Part shown: positions 7,358 to 15,944 of the stretch, piece after piece
Layout: each line of letters begins with the position of its first letter
Numbering within the stretch: position 1 is the first letter of the stretch
Origin: a virus
IMG/VR virus record: IMGVR_UViG_3300025876_000005
Span: 62,001-126,000 of that record
Length of the DNA stretch: 64,000 nt
Reading direction: 5' to 3' (one strand)
The notes under the pieces: model-generated
Seen by the model: the letters and a program-made list of their open reading frames with translations, nothing else
Told to the model about the DNA's origin: nothing
Database searches by the model: none
Position numbers and translations under genes: made by a program

Positions 7358-8923
7358 ATGGAACGATTAGTAACATTTGAACAATTTGCTGAGCAAAAGG
7401 CAAAAAAAGATCAGGTTCAACTTGAGGAAGAGTTGAATGCAAAAAGGGAAGCTTCAGCAAATAGCTTTAAGGACTTATTATCTGAATTCGGTGTAACTTC
7501 AATGAGTGAATTATCTGAAGAAGATAAGCCTAAATTTAACGAGAGATTAGGTACTTTAACAGAATCTGCACTATTGCTAGAAGGCACAAGATCTCAAGTA
7601 GGGAAGATCGATAAGAAAGGTAGGATTACATCGGTCTATGTACACTATGATGGTTATCCAGACCACATGGTACCAATGATTAAGAACTACGACAAGAAAG
7701 GTGTTGACCAACTAGTTAAACTAGGTAAGTCTGGTATCTCATATTTAGACAAGAATATCGGTAAAAAGCAAGACTTTAATAGTCCAGTAAGGGGAACCAC
7801 TCTATTCTACGGTAGAGATCGCGGAGAGAACAAAGATATGACTACTACATGGACCAACGCAGCTGACATTAAAGGTTACTTTAAAGAAGTTGCTAATGAC
7901 GGTGGAGCTGAATACGTTTATCTATATGATGAACGAGATGGAAAGTGGTACATGGGAGATACTTATGGTAGCCCTGTATTACAAGTAGTTGAATCAGTAA
8001 ACGAGGCTGTTATTGCAATCAGTGGTAAGAGAACAGCCAAGAAAGTAGCTTTAAGACTAACCAGATTATTTGATACCAAGTTAACAGCTCTTGCTGCGGA
8101 TAAAGTAACAATGCTAGGCTTCTTGAAAGAGTTATATTTCTATGCAATGGAAGACGCTAACTTTTCACGCGAGGCCAATGTGACAATGAACATGATTAAG
8201 GGTAAGATTAGCCCGCTAGAAGTTAAAGTAGAAGGCTTGGATGGTGAAGTTATTAGAATTTCAGCTAAGACGATAAAAACTATAGCAGACAAATACTACT
8301 CAGATCTTGCAAATGCAGGTGATTGGTCAGGTATTGGTATTACTGAAGGTTTTGCAATGTACTTAGATCAAATCGGAGAGTCTAACATGGCACAAGCACT
8401 TCTTGACTCTTTTAATGCACAGTTTGAAGGTGAAGAGAAAAGAGTTTCTAGAACTGAAAAGCTTTATGAATTATCACAGAGATTAGAATCTACCAATGAG
8501 GCTAAAGAATCAGTAAACGAAGCTAAATACGATAAGAAGAAGCTTTTAAAGTTAATCAAGAATCATGATGATGCTGAAATCCTAGTTAATGGAAAATGGT
8601 ACATCATCTATAATCCAGATAACGGTAATGACGAAAACACAGATATGTGGAATGACGATTCAGTATTTGCATTAGATCAAGATGGTGAAGAGTTTGAAAT
8701 CAATTACAAAGATATTGAGCATTTTAAAGAGTCTGTTGAAGTAAACGAGACTGAAATTAAATCTGATGATGAATTCAAAGAATATGCATTCACAATACTT
8801 CAAAAAGCATTTGGAGCAGACTTTGATGAAGCAAAAGCGCAAGAAGTTGTCGATGGTATCTTAGGTAAAGTTGATGGCGATTATGGTAAGGCTGCAGGTA
8901 TTTTGCAAAGCTCACTTGGCTAA
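7358..8923 (+). CDS. Internal head polyprotein candidate with targeting peptide
   Basis: The start is the ATG at 7358, preceded by an A-rich tract; the frame is open further upstream but that part overlaps uvsW. The 521-residue product begins MERLVTFEQFAEQ, a capsid-targeting-like peptide. It is then a chain of apparently separate modules joined by sites that look like prohead-protease targets: VNEA near residue 218, TNEA and VNEA near 381-391, and VNET near 464. One module (about 84-195) is rich in Tyr and Gly, with KGRITSVYVHYDGYPDHMVP. The last module is a small helical domain. No enzyme motif was recognised. I infer a packaged protein cut into several pieces inside the prohead. Confidence 0.65.
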   Translation: MERLVTFEQFAEQKAKKDQVQLEEELNAKREASANSFKDLLSEFGVTSMSELSEEDKPKFNERLGTLTESALLLEGTRSQVGKIDKKGRITSVYVHYDGYPDHMVPMIKNYDKKGVDQLVKLGKSGISYLDKNIGKKQDFNSPVRGTTLFYGRDRGENKDMTTTWTNAADIKGYFKEVANDGGAEYVYLYDERDGKWYMGDTYGSPVLQVVESVNEAVIAISGKRTAKKVALRLTRLFDTKLTALAADKVTMLGFLKELYFYAMEDANFSREANVTMNMIKGKISPLEVKVEGLDGEVIRISAKTIKTIADKYYSDLANAGDWSGIGITEGFAMYLDQIGESNMAQALLDSFNAQFEGEEKRVSRTEKLYELSQRLESTNEAKESVNEAKYDKKKLLKLIKNHDDAEILVNGKWYIIYNPDNGNDENTDMWNDDSVFALDQDGEEFEINYKDIEHFKESVEVNETEIKSDDEFKEYAFTILQKAFGADFDEAKAQEVVDGILGKVDGDYGKAAGILQSSLG

Positions 8924-8944
8924 TCAATAAAAAGAACTACAACA

Positions 8945-10228
8945 ATGAGAAAATTACTTTCATATCAAGAATTTTTAGTTGAGAAAGCATCTGCTCCGGT
9001 AGATGCAAATCTCATTCTAGAGGGCGGTGCAGCTGGTCATATGTCGCATCCGTTCGACGAAAAAGAATTGACATTTGGTGACTTTAAAAAGATCGTTGAG
9101 TTTGGCTTAAGAGGCGAACTTAACTTTGAAGAAGAAGTTACCGAAAAGACCGACGGACAAAACTTATTTGCAACTGTAATGGATGGTGAGGTTAAATTTG
9201 CCAGAGGTATTAATGATATGAGGAATCCAATGGATCTAAAAACTTTTAAACAAAAGTTTGAAGCACATAAAAGTCCACTAGTAAGAGATACTTTTCAATT
9301 CGCAGCAGAAGATTTAGCAAATTCATTAAATAAGCTACCAGCAAAAGACTTAGAGGTTTTTAATAATGGTAAGAGTTTTATGAATATGGAGCTAATCTAC
9401 TCGAAGAACCCAAATGTAATTTATTACGACAGGGATGTTATTCAATTCCATGGTATTAAACATACTGATGGTGATGGTAATGAAATAGGAGATGAAACAA
9501 AATACGCAGCATCAATTGCAAAGGTTCTTAAAGACCTTAAACTTGATATGGGTAAAACATTTTCAATTATCCCACCACAAATCATTAAAATGGGTAAGGA
9601 TATTGACTTCGATGCAAACAAAGCTAAATTCCTTAAACAAATTGAAGATCTACGTAAACAGTACAACTTAACAGATGCTGATGAAGTTTCTATGTATCAT
9701 GAAATGTGGTGGAGAGAAACTATCGATAAGAACTTTCCGGATCTAACACAAGATCACAAAGAAGGACTTTTATTAAGATGGGCGTATGATGATAAGAAGA
9801 CTCTTAATATAAGAAGTCTTGATAAAGAGTTAGGTAAAGATAAAGCTGCTCTAATTAAAAAGTTTGACAAAGAAGATGTAAAGAAAAAACAAAAAGAGAA
9901 CATGAGACCTTTTGAAGATTTATTTCTTGAACTAGGTAGTGTTATCTTAAAGAACGCATCTAACTTTGTGGCTGCTAATCCAGCTGCAGAAATGCAGAGA
10001 CTACAAAAGCAATTAAAAGATGAAGCGGAAGCAGTTAGAAAAAGCGGTGATGTTTCGGACATTGAAAAAGTTGCTAAAGAACTTGAAAGACTTGAAAGAA
10101 TCGGAGGTATCGAATCAATTATACCAACAGAGGGTATTGTCTTTAGATACAAAGGCAAGACTATGAAGCTAACAGGAACATTCGCTGCAGTTAACCAGCT
10201 TATGGGTTTTATAAAATACGGTAGATAA
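8945..10228 (+). CDS. Ligase-like nucleotidyltransferase with capsid-targeting peptide
   Basis: A 427-residue protein starting MRKLLSYQEFLVEKA, with possible cuts after LVE or at LILE|GG (residue 26). The following domain carries the ordered motifs of the ATP/NAD-dependent polynucleotide ligase superfamily: motif I EKTDGQN (Lys68 as candidate adenylated lysine), motif III SFMNMELIY (Glu149), motif IV TEGIVF (Glu396) and motif V TMKLTG (Lys408). The insertion between III and IV is long and helical, unlike standard ligases. Activity as an RNA/DNA ligase or another nucleotidyl transfer is inferred from motifs only. The targeting peptide suggests it travels in the capsid and acts early after injection. 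Confidence 0.65.
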   Translation: MRKLLSYQEFLVEKASAPVDANLILEGGAAGHMSHPFDEKELTFGDFKKIVEFGLRGELNFEEEVTEKTDGQNLFATVMDGEVKFARGINDMRNPMDLKTFKQKFEAHKSPLVRDTFQFAAEDLANSLNKLPAKDLEVFNNGKSFMNMELIYSKNPNVIYYDRDVIQFHGIKHTDGDGNEIGDETKYAASIAKVLKDLKLDMGKTFSIIPPQIIKMGKDIDFDANKAKFLKQIEDLRKQYNLTDADEVSMYHEMWWRETIDKNFPDLTQDHKEGLLLRWAYDDKKTLNIRSLDKELGKDKAALIKKFDKEDVKKKQKENMRPFEDLFLELGSVILKNASNFVAANPAAEMQRLQKQLKDEAEAVRKSGDVSDIEKVAKELERLERIGGIESIIPTEGIVFRYKGKTMKLTGTFAAVNQLMGFIKYGR

Positions 10229-10238
10229 AACATAACAC

Positions 10239-12083
10239 ATGGCATTACAAAACCTTAAGACATATTTTGAGTCGACTAACAGAAACGACTTCATGCAACT
10301 TCTAGAAAACACATGCGTTGTTTCTGAGAAGATTCAAGCATCCTCATTCCACGTTAGAAAAACTAACAGCGGTTTTGAGTATTATAAGAGCGGTTCTAAG
10401 GACGCAATGAACAAAGTTGATAGAACTATTGTAAAGTACTATGAAAATGCCATCAAGTACTTTAAATCAATTTCTGGTGACATTGCTGAACAGATGCCAA
10501 CTGACTGGAAGTTTGGCTTTGATTATATGGTTGATAAGAAGACTGTAGACATTGAATACGACAAGCTACCAAAGAACCACCTGATCTTAACGCATATTCA
10601 GGTGATGAGTCCTAGCAATCCTACTGAAATCAAGAAGGTGGTTAGAGACCCAAACATTCTTTACAAGTGGGCAGATATTCTAAGCGTACAGAGACCTCAA
10701 GTTATTTTCCAAGGTAAATTGTCAGACTACCAGAAAGAAGATTTGGTTAAACTTTTAGAAATGAGCGAAACTCAATTCAAGAAAGAGTTTACAGACGCTT
10801 CTTTTACTAGAAAGATCTATAATATCTTTAATAAAGGCTTGAACTCAACAGGTCTTAATCTAGATTTAGAAAAAGACATTGACTCTTTAATCTTAAACTT
10901 CTTTGACGGTAAGTCAGTTAAGAACTTTAAGCTTGAGAGATTTGACAAGGCTGAAAGAGACAGCCGCAATCCATCTGACATGTATCAGATCTCAATCTTA
11001 GATCTAGTAGAATACATCTCACAATACGATATTCCTAGCATTGAACTTAAAGAAGATGATACCGACATAAGGTACATCGAACTTATTTCAATCCTATTTA
11101 ACTCATATGTAGAAAAGCACGCAACAAAATATATTGGTGCTAGCTTTGACTCAGCAGACTTTGCACAAGGCGAAGAGTTTGCACTCAATACTACATTTAT
11201 TAAAAACGAAAAGACACTATCACTGGTTCAGAAAGATGTTCTAGCAGAGCTTTACAAGATTGCGCTGGGTTCATTTAGAAAGAAGAGAACTAAAGAGACT
11301 GATATTATCAACGCTGCTTTAATGGAGCAGATCAACGAGATCGTTGCTAAGATTGAAGCTCTAGTGATGGGCGAAACAAACGAAGGCGACGTTATGAACT
11401 TCAACACCTATCTAAAGACACAGAATTTACAAACACAAGTAAGCCCAATTACTGAAGCATTAACTGTTAAATATGCTGAACAAGGCAAGAAGCCTGTTAA
11501 CATGTTCGTGGGTAGATTTCAACCATTTACGCTTGGACATGCTAAAGTGATTGAGACGATTAGTAAGCAGAATGGATTCCCAGTAGTTATTTTTCTAGTA
11601 AAGGCAAAAGCTAAAAAGAAAGAAGATGCTTTTAAGAGACCTTATGATGAAGATCTACAGATTGAGATGCTAAACAAATTAAAGTCAAAGTACCCAATTA
11701 AGGATGTATATGTAATTGAAGGTTCTGCTGGAATTGATAAAATGTTTAACGCAATGAGAGGAGATGGATATGAACCAGTGCTTTGGGGAACAGGAACTGA
11801 TAGGATGAAAAACTATGGATTTCAAGTAAACAATCAACAATACAGAGAGGATCTAGGAGTTAGAGCAGACTTTGGCCTGTTTGAGATTCCAAGAACCGGC
11901 AAGAATATTTCAGCAACGCAGGTTAGAAACGCAATGCTAGATGGTGACGAGAAGCTCTTTAAGAAGCTAACTCCGAAAGAGATACATTCTATGTATGGTG
12001 ATTTAAAAGACAAACTAGAGGCCTCAATGGCAACTAATGAGTCAACCATTATGACCTTCGATCAATTTACAAAGAATATATAA
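10239..12083 (+). CDS. Two-domain protein: divergent ligase-like plus NMN-adenylyltransferase-like
   Basis: A 614-residue protein. The C-terminal domain (about 418-590) is a clear HxGH-type nucleotidyltransferase: MFVGRFQPFTLGHA (422-435, with TLGH replacing HxGH), WGTGTDR (516-522) and ISATQVRNAM (557-566), as in NMN adenylyltransferases. The N-terminal part (about 25-240) resembles the RNA-ligase fold, with SEKIQASSF (Lys31), IEYDKLPKNHLILTH and LILNFFDGKSVKNFKLE as possible motifs I, III and IV/V, but it is weak. The linker contains a second targeting-like peptide, MNFNTYLKTQ (386-395), then ITEA (404-407), a possible protease site. The protein also ends with MTFDQFTKNI. A role in NAD+ synthesis coupled to ligation is possible. 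Confidence 0.65.
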   Translation: MALQNLKTYFESTNRNDFMQLLENTCVVSEKIQASSFHVRKTNSGFEYYKSGSKDAMNKVDRTIVKYYENAIKYFKSISGDIAEQMPTDWKFGFDYMVDKKTVDIEYDKLPKNHLILTHIQVMSPSNPTEIKKVVRDPNILYKWADILSVQRPQVIFQGKLSDYQKEDLVKLLEMSETQFKKEFTDASFTRKIYNIFNKGLNSTGLNLDLEKDIDSLILNFFDGKSVKNFKLERFDKAERDSRNPSDMYQISILDLVEYISQYDIPSIELKEDDTDIRYIELISILFNSYVEKHATKYIGASFDSADFAQGEEFALNTTFIKNEKTLSLVQKDVLAELYKIALGSFRKKRTKETDIINAALMEQINEIVAKIEALVMGETNEGDVMNFNTYLKTQNLQTQVSPITEALTVKYAEQGKKPVNMFVGRFQPFTLGHAKVIETISKQNGFPVVIFLVKAKAKKKEDAFKRPYDEDLQIEMLNKLKSKYPIKDVYVIEGSAGIDKMFNAMRGDGYEPVLWGTGTDRMKNYGFQVNNQQYREDLGVRADFGLFEIPRTGKNISATQVRNAMLDGDEKLFKKLTPKEIHSMYGDLKDKLEASMATNESTIMTFDQFTKNI

Positions 12084-12102
12084 AAAAACAAAAGATAAAG
12101 AA

Positions 12103-14547
12103 ATGGCAACAGTAACAATGGACGCAATGGACCCTAAATCAAAAGGTCTAGCCAAACTACTTAAGAAGAATAAAGTAAAGATGGAGATCTTAACGATGAG
12201 AGGCCCTTCAGGCTGGCCTGAGGTTGAACTAACTGGTAAGAGAGAAGATCTTGAAACAGTTTTAGCCGACGGTGAATATGGTTGGGATGACCCAGAATTA
12301 GCTGAGTACATTGAAGAAAGTGCTGATGTTAATGAGGCAAAGATCACTCTCAAGAGACGTTACACTGAGAATCATCCAGCAGTTACAGTTGGTAAAGCAG
12401 CTCGTATCAGAAATAAAATGCTCGAAGCAATTGCTGACGGAGCCCTTACTGAAGAAGAGTTTAACAATATCTTAAGCGAATACTCTGCAAACGCAAAACA
12501 GTGGATGAAGAGAAACGCTAGATTCTTTAACGTATCTGAAGAAGGTATTGCACTTTCTAAGTTTGGTAAGAAAGCGCTTTCTGCAGTTGTAGTTAACGAA
12601 GAAGAATCAGTTACTGAATCAGAAGCTGAAAACATTTTAGACGATCTTTTAGATGAGAGAGGCGGAGATATGGGAGAATTACATGGAATGGAAATGGAAG
12701 ATGCATTAGATACAGTCGAAGCATACGGACATAAAGGTTCTAAAGCAAAAAAGATTGCACAGGAATTACATTCTTTATGTAACGAATCAACAGTTACTGA
12801 AGCTAAATTCGTAAAAGATTTTAATAGAGATGTTTTAAACGCGAAAACAAAAGAAGAAGTTTTAGAGCTTTATCCAAACGCTGAATTCTTTATCGGTAAA
12901 TCAGATCATTTCTTTGGAGAGTTTGATGAAAATTTATTCTTTAAAGCATACTATACAAAAGGACAAAAAGAATTTGAAATCAAATCAGTTTATTCTGAAA
13001 AAGGAAGCAACTATGTTCATTTATACAATGAATCAGTAGTTACTGAAAACTATGAAGTTATCTATAGTGATGGTGTAAGTGCTATGAAAAAATTCAGAAA
13101 TGAAAAACAAGCTCTTGACTTCATGAAGCAAACCATTGCTTCTAATAAAAAACTAAGGGATATTGCAGTTTACAAACCAGGAATGTATTCAACAACTCAA
13201 ACTGAATTAGTTGTCTCTTTTTGGGGAAATGGTTCTTACTTAGACAACGTTTCTAAGAAAGATCCTAAACTAGCGGCTAAAAAATTAGAGGAATCAGAGT
13301 ATGTTGAAGAAGGTCGTAAGTTTGTAGCTGCTGCCAAGAAAGCTAAAGATGCTGGTGACGAAGAGTTTGAATTTAACGGCAAGAAGTTCCCGGTGACTAT
13401 TAAAGAAGGAAATGCATTTGGTGCAGCAAGAGCTAAAGCAATTGCTGATGGTAAAGATGAGTTTACAGTTGACGGAGAAACTTACAAGGTAAAATCAGTT
13501 GACAAAGAAGACAAAGAGAACGCTGAAGAATTTAAAGGTGAGTCTTTTATCATCGAGTCTTTCTCTAAGTTTGTAGAAAGCCTTAACGAGTCTGAAATGC
13601 TTACAGAAGCATTCAAGTCAATGAAGCTTGCACAACTGCTAACACCTAAGAAGAAAACAAACTGGGATAAAGGTCTTGCTCAAGAGTTCTATAACTACAC
13701 TCAAGTTAAACTAGATAAGGTTGAAGACCACGACCTGTTAGAAATAGATCCACAGACTGCTTACAAGCAAAAAGGTGGTACTAAAGTAAAGTTCTTCTTA
13801 ATCGACAACGAAAAGCAGAGTCCTTACACTGACGATAACTCTGACGGTAGAATCCAACCAGGACTAATTGCAGTCTTAAACGGTAACAATGATTTTATGG
13901 GAGCTGTTTATAAAAGATTTAGCAATGAAAAAGGTAGAGTCTTAACTAAAACTGATAAAGCGGATTCACTTGGTGTTGACAAGAGAAGAAAGGGCTACGG
14001 CGCTACTGGACTTTCAAGTGCTAAGAGAATTGCTGACTTTGCAGATAGAGCAATCGTAATCGATATTGACATCTTAAGACAGAGATATTCAGCTCAACAA
14101 CAAAAAGATTCAAGAACTGCTGCTAAGAAAGGAGCTATTGCATTTAAGACGGACAAAGAGTTTAAAGCTGAGAATATCGCAAGATACAACGAGATCTTAG
14201 CTAATAAGGCTGCAGCACTGCCACTTGATAAAATGGTTAAAGGTGCAATCGACAAACTCGCTGATCAGATTAAAGAAGGTGTAGCTAAAGGCGAAAAAGG
14301 ACGTTACGGCGACATTATCATTGGTAAAAACTCAAAAGGCCGCGAAGCTAAAATGAGAGATGCTTCTAACCACATGAGCAATATCCTAGATGACTATGGC
14401 AGATATGTACAATATATTGCTGATGGTGAAAAGGAGAAAGAAGACTGGGGTGAAGAAAACTCATACTACGCTAGAGAGGCAAAAACATATGCTAAGAACA
14501 TTAAAGACAAGATCAACCAGATTGATACCTTTGATTATGCTTGGTAA
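12103..14547 (+). CDS. Large modular internal head polyprotein candidate
   Basis: An 814-residue protein. Residues about 5-72 closely match a module inside the protease-scaffold protein (42769): both read DPK.K.L.KLLKK.KV.M, then GP.GW.EVELTG, then DPDL/DPEL..YIEES. Downstream, small modules are separated by likely prohead-protease sites: VNEA (about 76-79), VVNEE and VTESEA (about 166-176), VTEA (about 231), VVTEN (about 308), SLNES and LTEA (about 490-500). Residues about 403-465 contain two copies of an 'Ala-rich helix plus EF...G' unit. The last module (about 500-814) is the longest and basic. No catalytic motif was recognised. A packaged chain processed into many peptides is inferred. 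Confidence 0.65.
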   Translation: MATVTMDAMDPKSKGLAKLLKKNKVKMEILTMRGPSGWPEVELTGKREDLETVLADGEYGWDDPELAEYIEESADVNEAKITLKRRYTENHPAVTVGKAARIRNKMLEAIADGALTEEEFNNILSEYSANAKQWMKRNARFFNVSEEGIALSKFGKKALSAVVVNEEESVTESEAENILDDLLDERGGDMGELHGMEMEDALDTVEAYGHKGSKAKKIAQELHSLCNESTVTEAKFVKDFNRDVLNAKTKEEVLELYPNAEFFIGKSDHFFGEFDENLFFKAYYTKGQKEFEIKSVYSEKGSNYVHLYNESVVTENYEVIYSDGVSAMKKFRNEKQALDFMKQTIASNKKLRDIAVYKPGMYSTTQTELVVSFWGNGSYLDNVSKKDPKLAAKKLEESEYVEEGRKFVAAAKKAKDAGDEEFEFNGKKFPVTIKEGNAFGAARAKAIADGKDEFTVDGETYKVKSVDKEDKENAEEFKGESFIIESFSKFVESLNESEMLTEAFKSMKLAQLLTPKKKTNWDKGLAQEFYNYTQVKLDKVEDHDLLEIDPQTAYKQKGGTKVKFFLIDNEKQSPYTDDNSDGRIQPGLIAVLNGNNDFMGAVYKRFSNEKGRVLTKTDKADSLGVDKRRKGYGATGLSSAKRIADFADRAIVIDIDILRQRYSAQQQKDSRTAAKKGAIAFKTDKEFKAENIARYNEILANKAAALPLDKMVKGAIDKLADQIKEGVAKGEKGRYGDIIIGKNSKGREAKMRDASNHMSNILDDYGRYVQYIADGEKEKEDWGEENSYYAREAKTYAKNIKDKINQIDTFDYAW

Positions 14548-14650
14548 ACTTAAAAAAGTATTCTTTGAGTATTGGATTAAACCGTGGTACTCATTGTAAT
14601 ATTTACTATAATAATGTGCATATAAAATTATTAAATAAATCTAACAAAAA

Positions 14651-15139
14651 ATGAAACATGTAAAATTATTCGAACAATTTCTAAATGAGGATGTTAAAGT
14701 TAAAGGTAATATCTCAGAAGAAACAGCTAATGAATTGCTTGATTTTCTAAAACGGGCTATCGGTAAAAAATTAAACTGGAAAGAATTTTCAAAATGGCAT
14801 GGTGGAGCTGCTCAATTAGGTAAAAAATCACCAGCACAAAAAAAGTTCTTAGAAGCCAATTATGAATGCGAGATTGTAGATGTTACAATGCGCTACTTAC
14901 CTAAGTATAAAAATGCTCAGTATTCAGTGTCATATCTACAAAATACATCATGGCATGGCTCTCCGCATGTCAAAGAAGCGCCACTTTTATTATATAAAGA
15001 TGATCCTAATTGGACACCAGAGGAAGGCGATACTAAAGATAGGGCTTTAGAAAAAAGTCTTGAAAGGTACCATGACGAAAGGCAATGGGACAGATTTTCA
15101 GATATAACTAGAATAGGTCGATTCACGCCCTATTTATAA
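14651..15139 (+). CDS. Internal head protein candidate with targeting peptide
   Basis: A 162-residue protein starting MKHVKLFEQFLNED, one of the clearest targeting peptides here, with a likely cut after LNE (residue 13). The remainder is basic in the first half and acidic near the end, with many aromatic residues (for example MRYLPKYKNAQYSVSYLQN). No domain was recognised. It is separated from the 12103 gene by about 100 A/T-rich bases that contain TATAAAAT-like stretches but no clear GATATATA. The last bases hold one copy of a 13-base direct repeat. Confidence 0.6.
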   Translation: MKHVKLFEQFLNEDVKVKGNISEETANELLDFLKRAIGKKLNWKEFSKWHGGAAQLGKKSPAQKKFLEANYECEIVDVTMRYLPKYKNAQYSVSYLQNTSWHGSPHVKEAPLLLYKDDPNWTPEEGDTKDRALEKSLERYHDERQWDRFSDITRIGRFTPYL

Positions 15140-15150
15140 TAGGTCGATTC
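15112..15150 (+). repeat. 13-base direct repeat across a gene end
   Basis: AATAGGTCGATTC occurs at 15112-15124 and again at 15138-15150, separated by 13 bases that contain the stop codon of the upstream gene. It looks like a small duplication at the gene boundary. Confidence 0.7.
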
Positions 15151-15168
15151 GATGTTCATTAATTCAAT

Positions 15169-15927
15169 ATGCCAAGTACTTCAAAAGCACAACAGAGACT
15201 AATGGGAATGGCTTACGCTTATAAAAAGGGTGAGCTTGATGCCAAAGAGGCTAGCCAGGAGGTAAAAGACCTAGCAGACTCTATGACATTAAAGCAGCTT
15301 AAGAAGTATGCTGCAACAAAACATGAAGGACTACCAGACAAAGTGGACGACAATCTTCAACCAGGAGATGTTGGTGGAATGGGACCAATCAAATTCCCAA
15401 CAGCAACTGAGACCGGTTCTGGTGATGTTCCTGCAGGCCAAGGCGATGCAGAAGAAGAATATAAAAAGAAACGTAGAAAAATGAAACACTTAAAGAACTT
15501 TGAACAGTTTATCAATGAATCTCAATTCGCTGATGATAGTACTTCTAATCAAGATGCTAAGTTAAGGCTAAAAGAACGTACAGAACTAACAAAAAAATTA
15601 ATTAAGGCAACCGGGATTACAACATGGGAAGTAGACTATAGCCATGGTTTTTTTACCATGAATACAAAGACTAAAGGAAATACCGGAACTGAAATATTTG
15701 GAATAAAAGATTTGGATTATAGTTTTACTTGGAGAATTCTTAACTCTGACGATTATGAACCATTGGCACCAAAAGAAATGCAGATAGTCGCACAACCAAC
15801 AGACGGCAGCGGAGGTCGTACCAAACGCAATTGGTATGTAACAAAAGGTAATGTTGCTACAATTGATGATGTTATAAAAGCAATGTCAAACTTAGAGGTA
15901 GGTAAATCTGGTTGGAAACAAGCATAA
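15169..15927 (+). CDS. DUF3008-like domain fused to a targeting-peptide protein
   Basis: A 252-residue open frame made of two parts. Residues 1-57 (MPSTSKAQQRLMGMAYAYKK..., ending KHEGLPDK) look like the small phage family DUF3008, normally a stand-alone protein. After a Gly/Glu linker, residue 105 begins MKHLKNFEQFINES, a complete targeting peptide with an ATG at 15481 and an A-rich upstream tract (GAAACGTAGAAAAATG), just like the free-standing genes that follow. The gene could make both a full-length product and an internally started 148-residue product. The C-terminal half is soluble alpha/beta and unassigned. Confidence 0.65.
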   Translation: MPSTSKAQQRLMGMAYAYKKGELDAKEASQEVKDLADSMTLKQLKKYAATKHEGLPDKVDDNLQPGDVGGMGPIKFPTATETGSGDVPAGQGDAEEEYKKKRRKMKHLKNFEQFINESQFADDSTSNQDAKLRLKERTELTKKLIKATGITTWEVDYSHGFFTMNTKTKGNTGTEIFGIKDLDYSFTWRILNSDDYEPLAPKEMQIVAQPTDGSGGRTKRNWYVTKGNVATIDDVIKAMSNLEVGKSGWKQA

Positions 15928-15944
15928 AACAATAAAATAAAAAA

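Noticed and set aside
9754-10245. 163-codon minus-strand frame
   Set aside because: It is antisense to the ligase-like gene, whose motifs are clear; the antisense product is low-complexity Ser/Leu-rich.
14390-14599. 69-codon frame at the end of the 12103 gene
   Set aside because: It overlaps the long gene in another frame and has a basic, random-looking composition.
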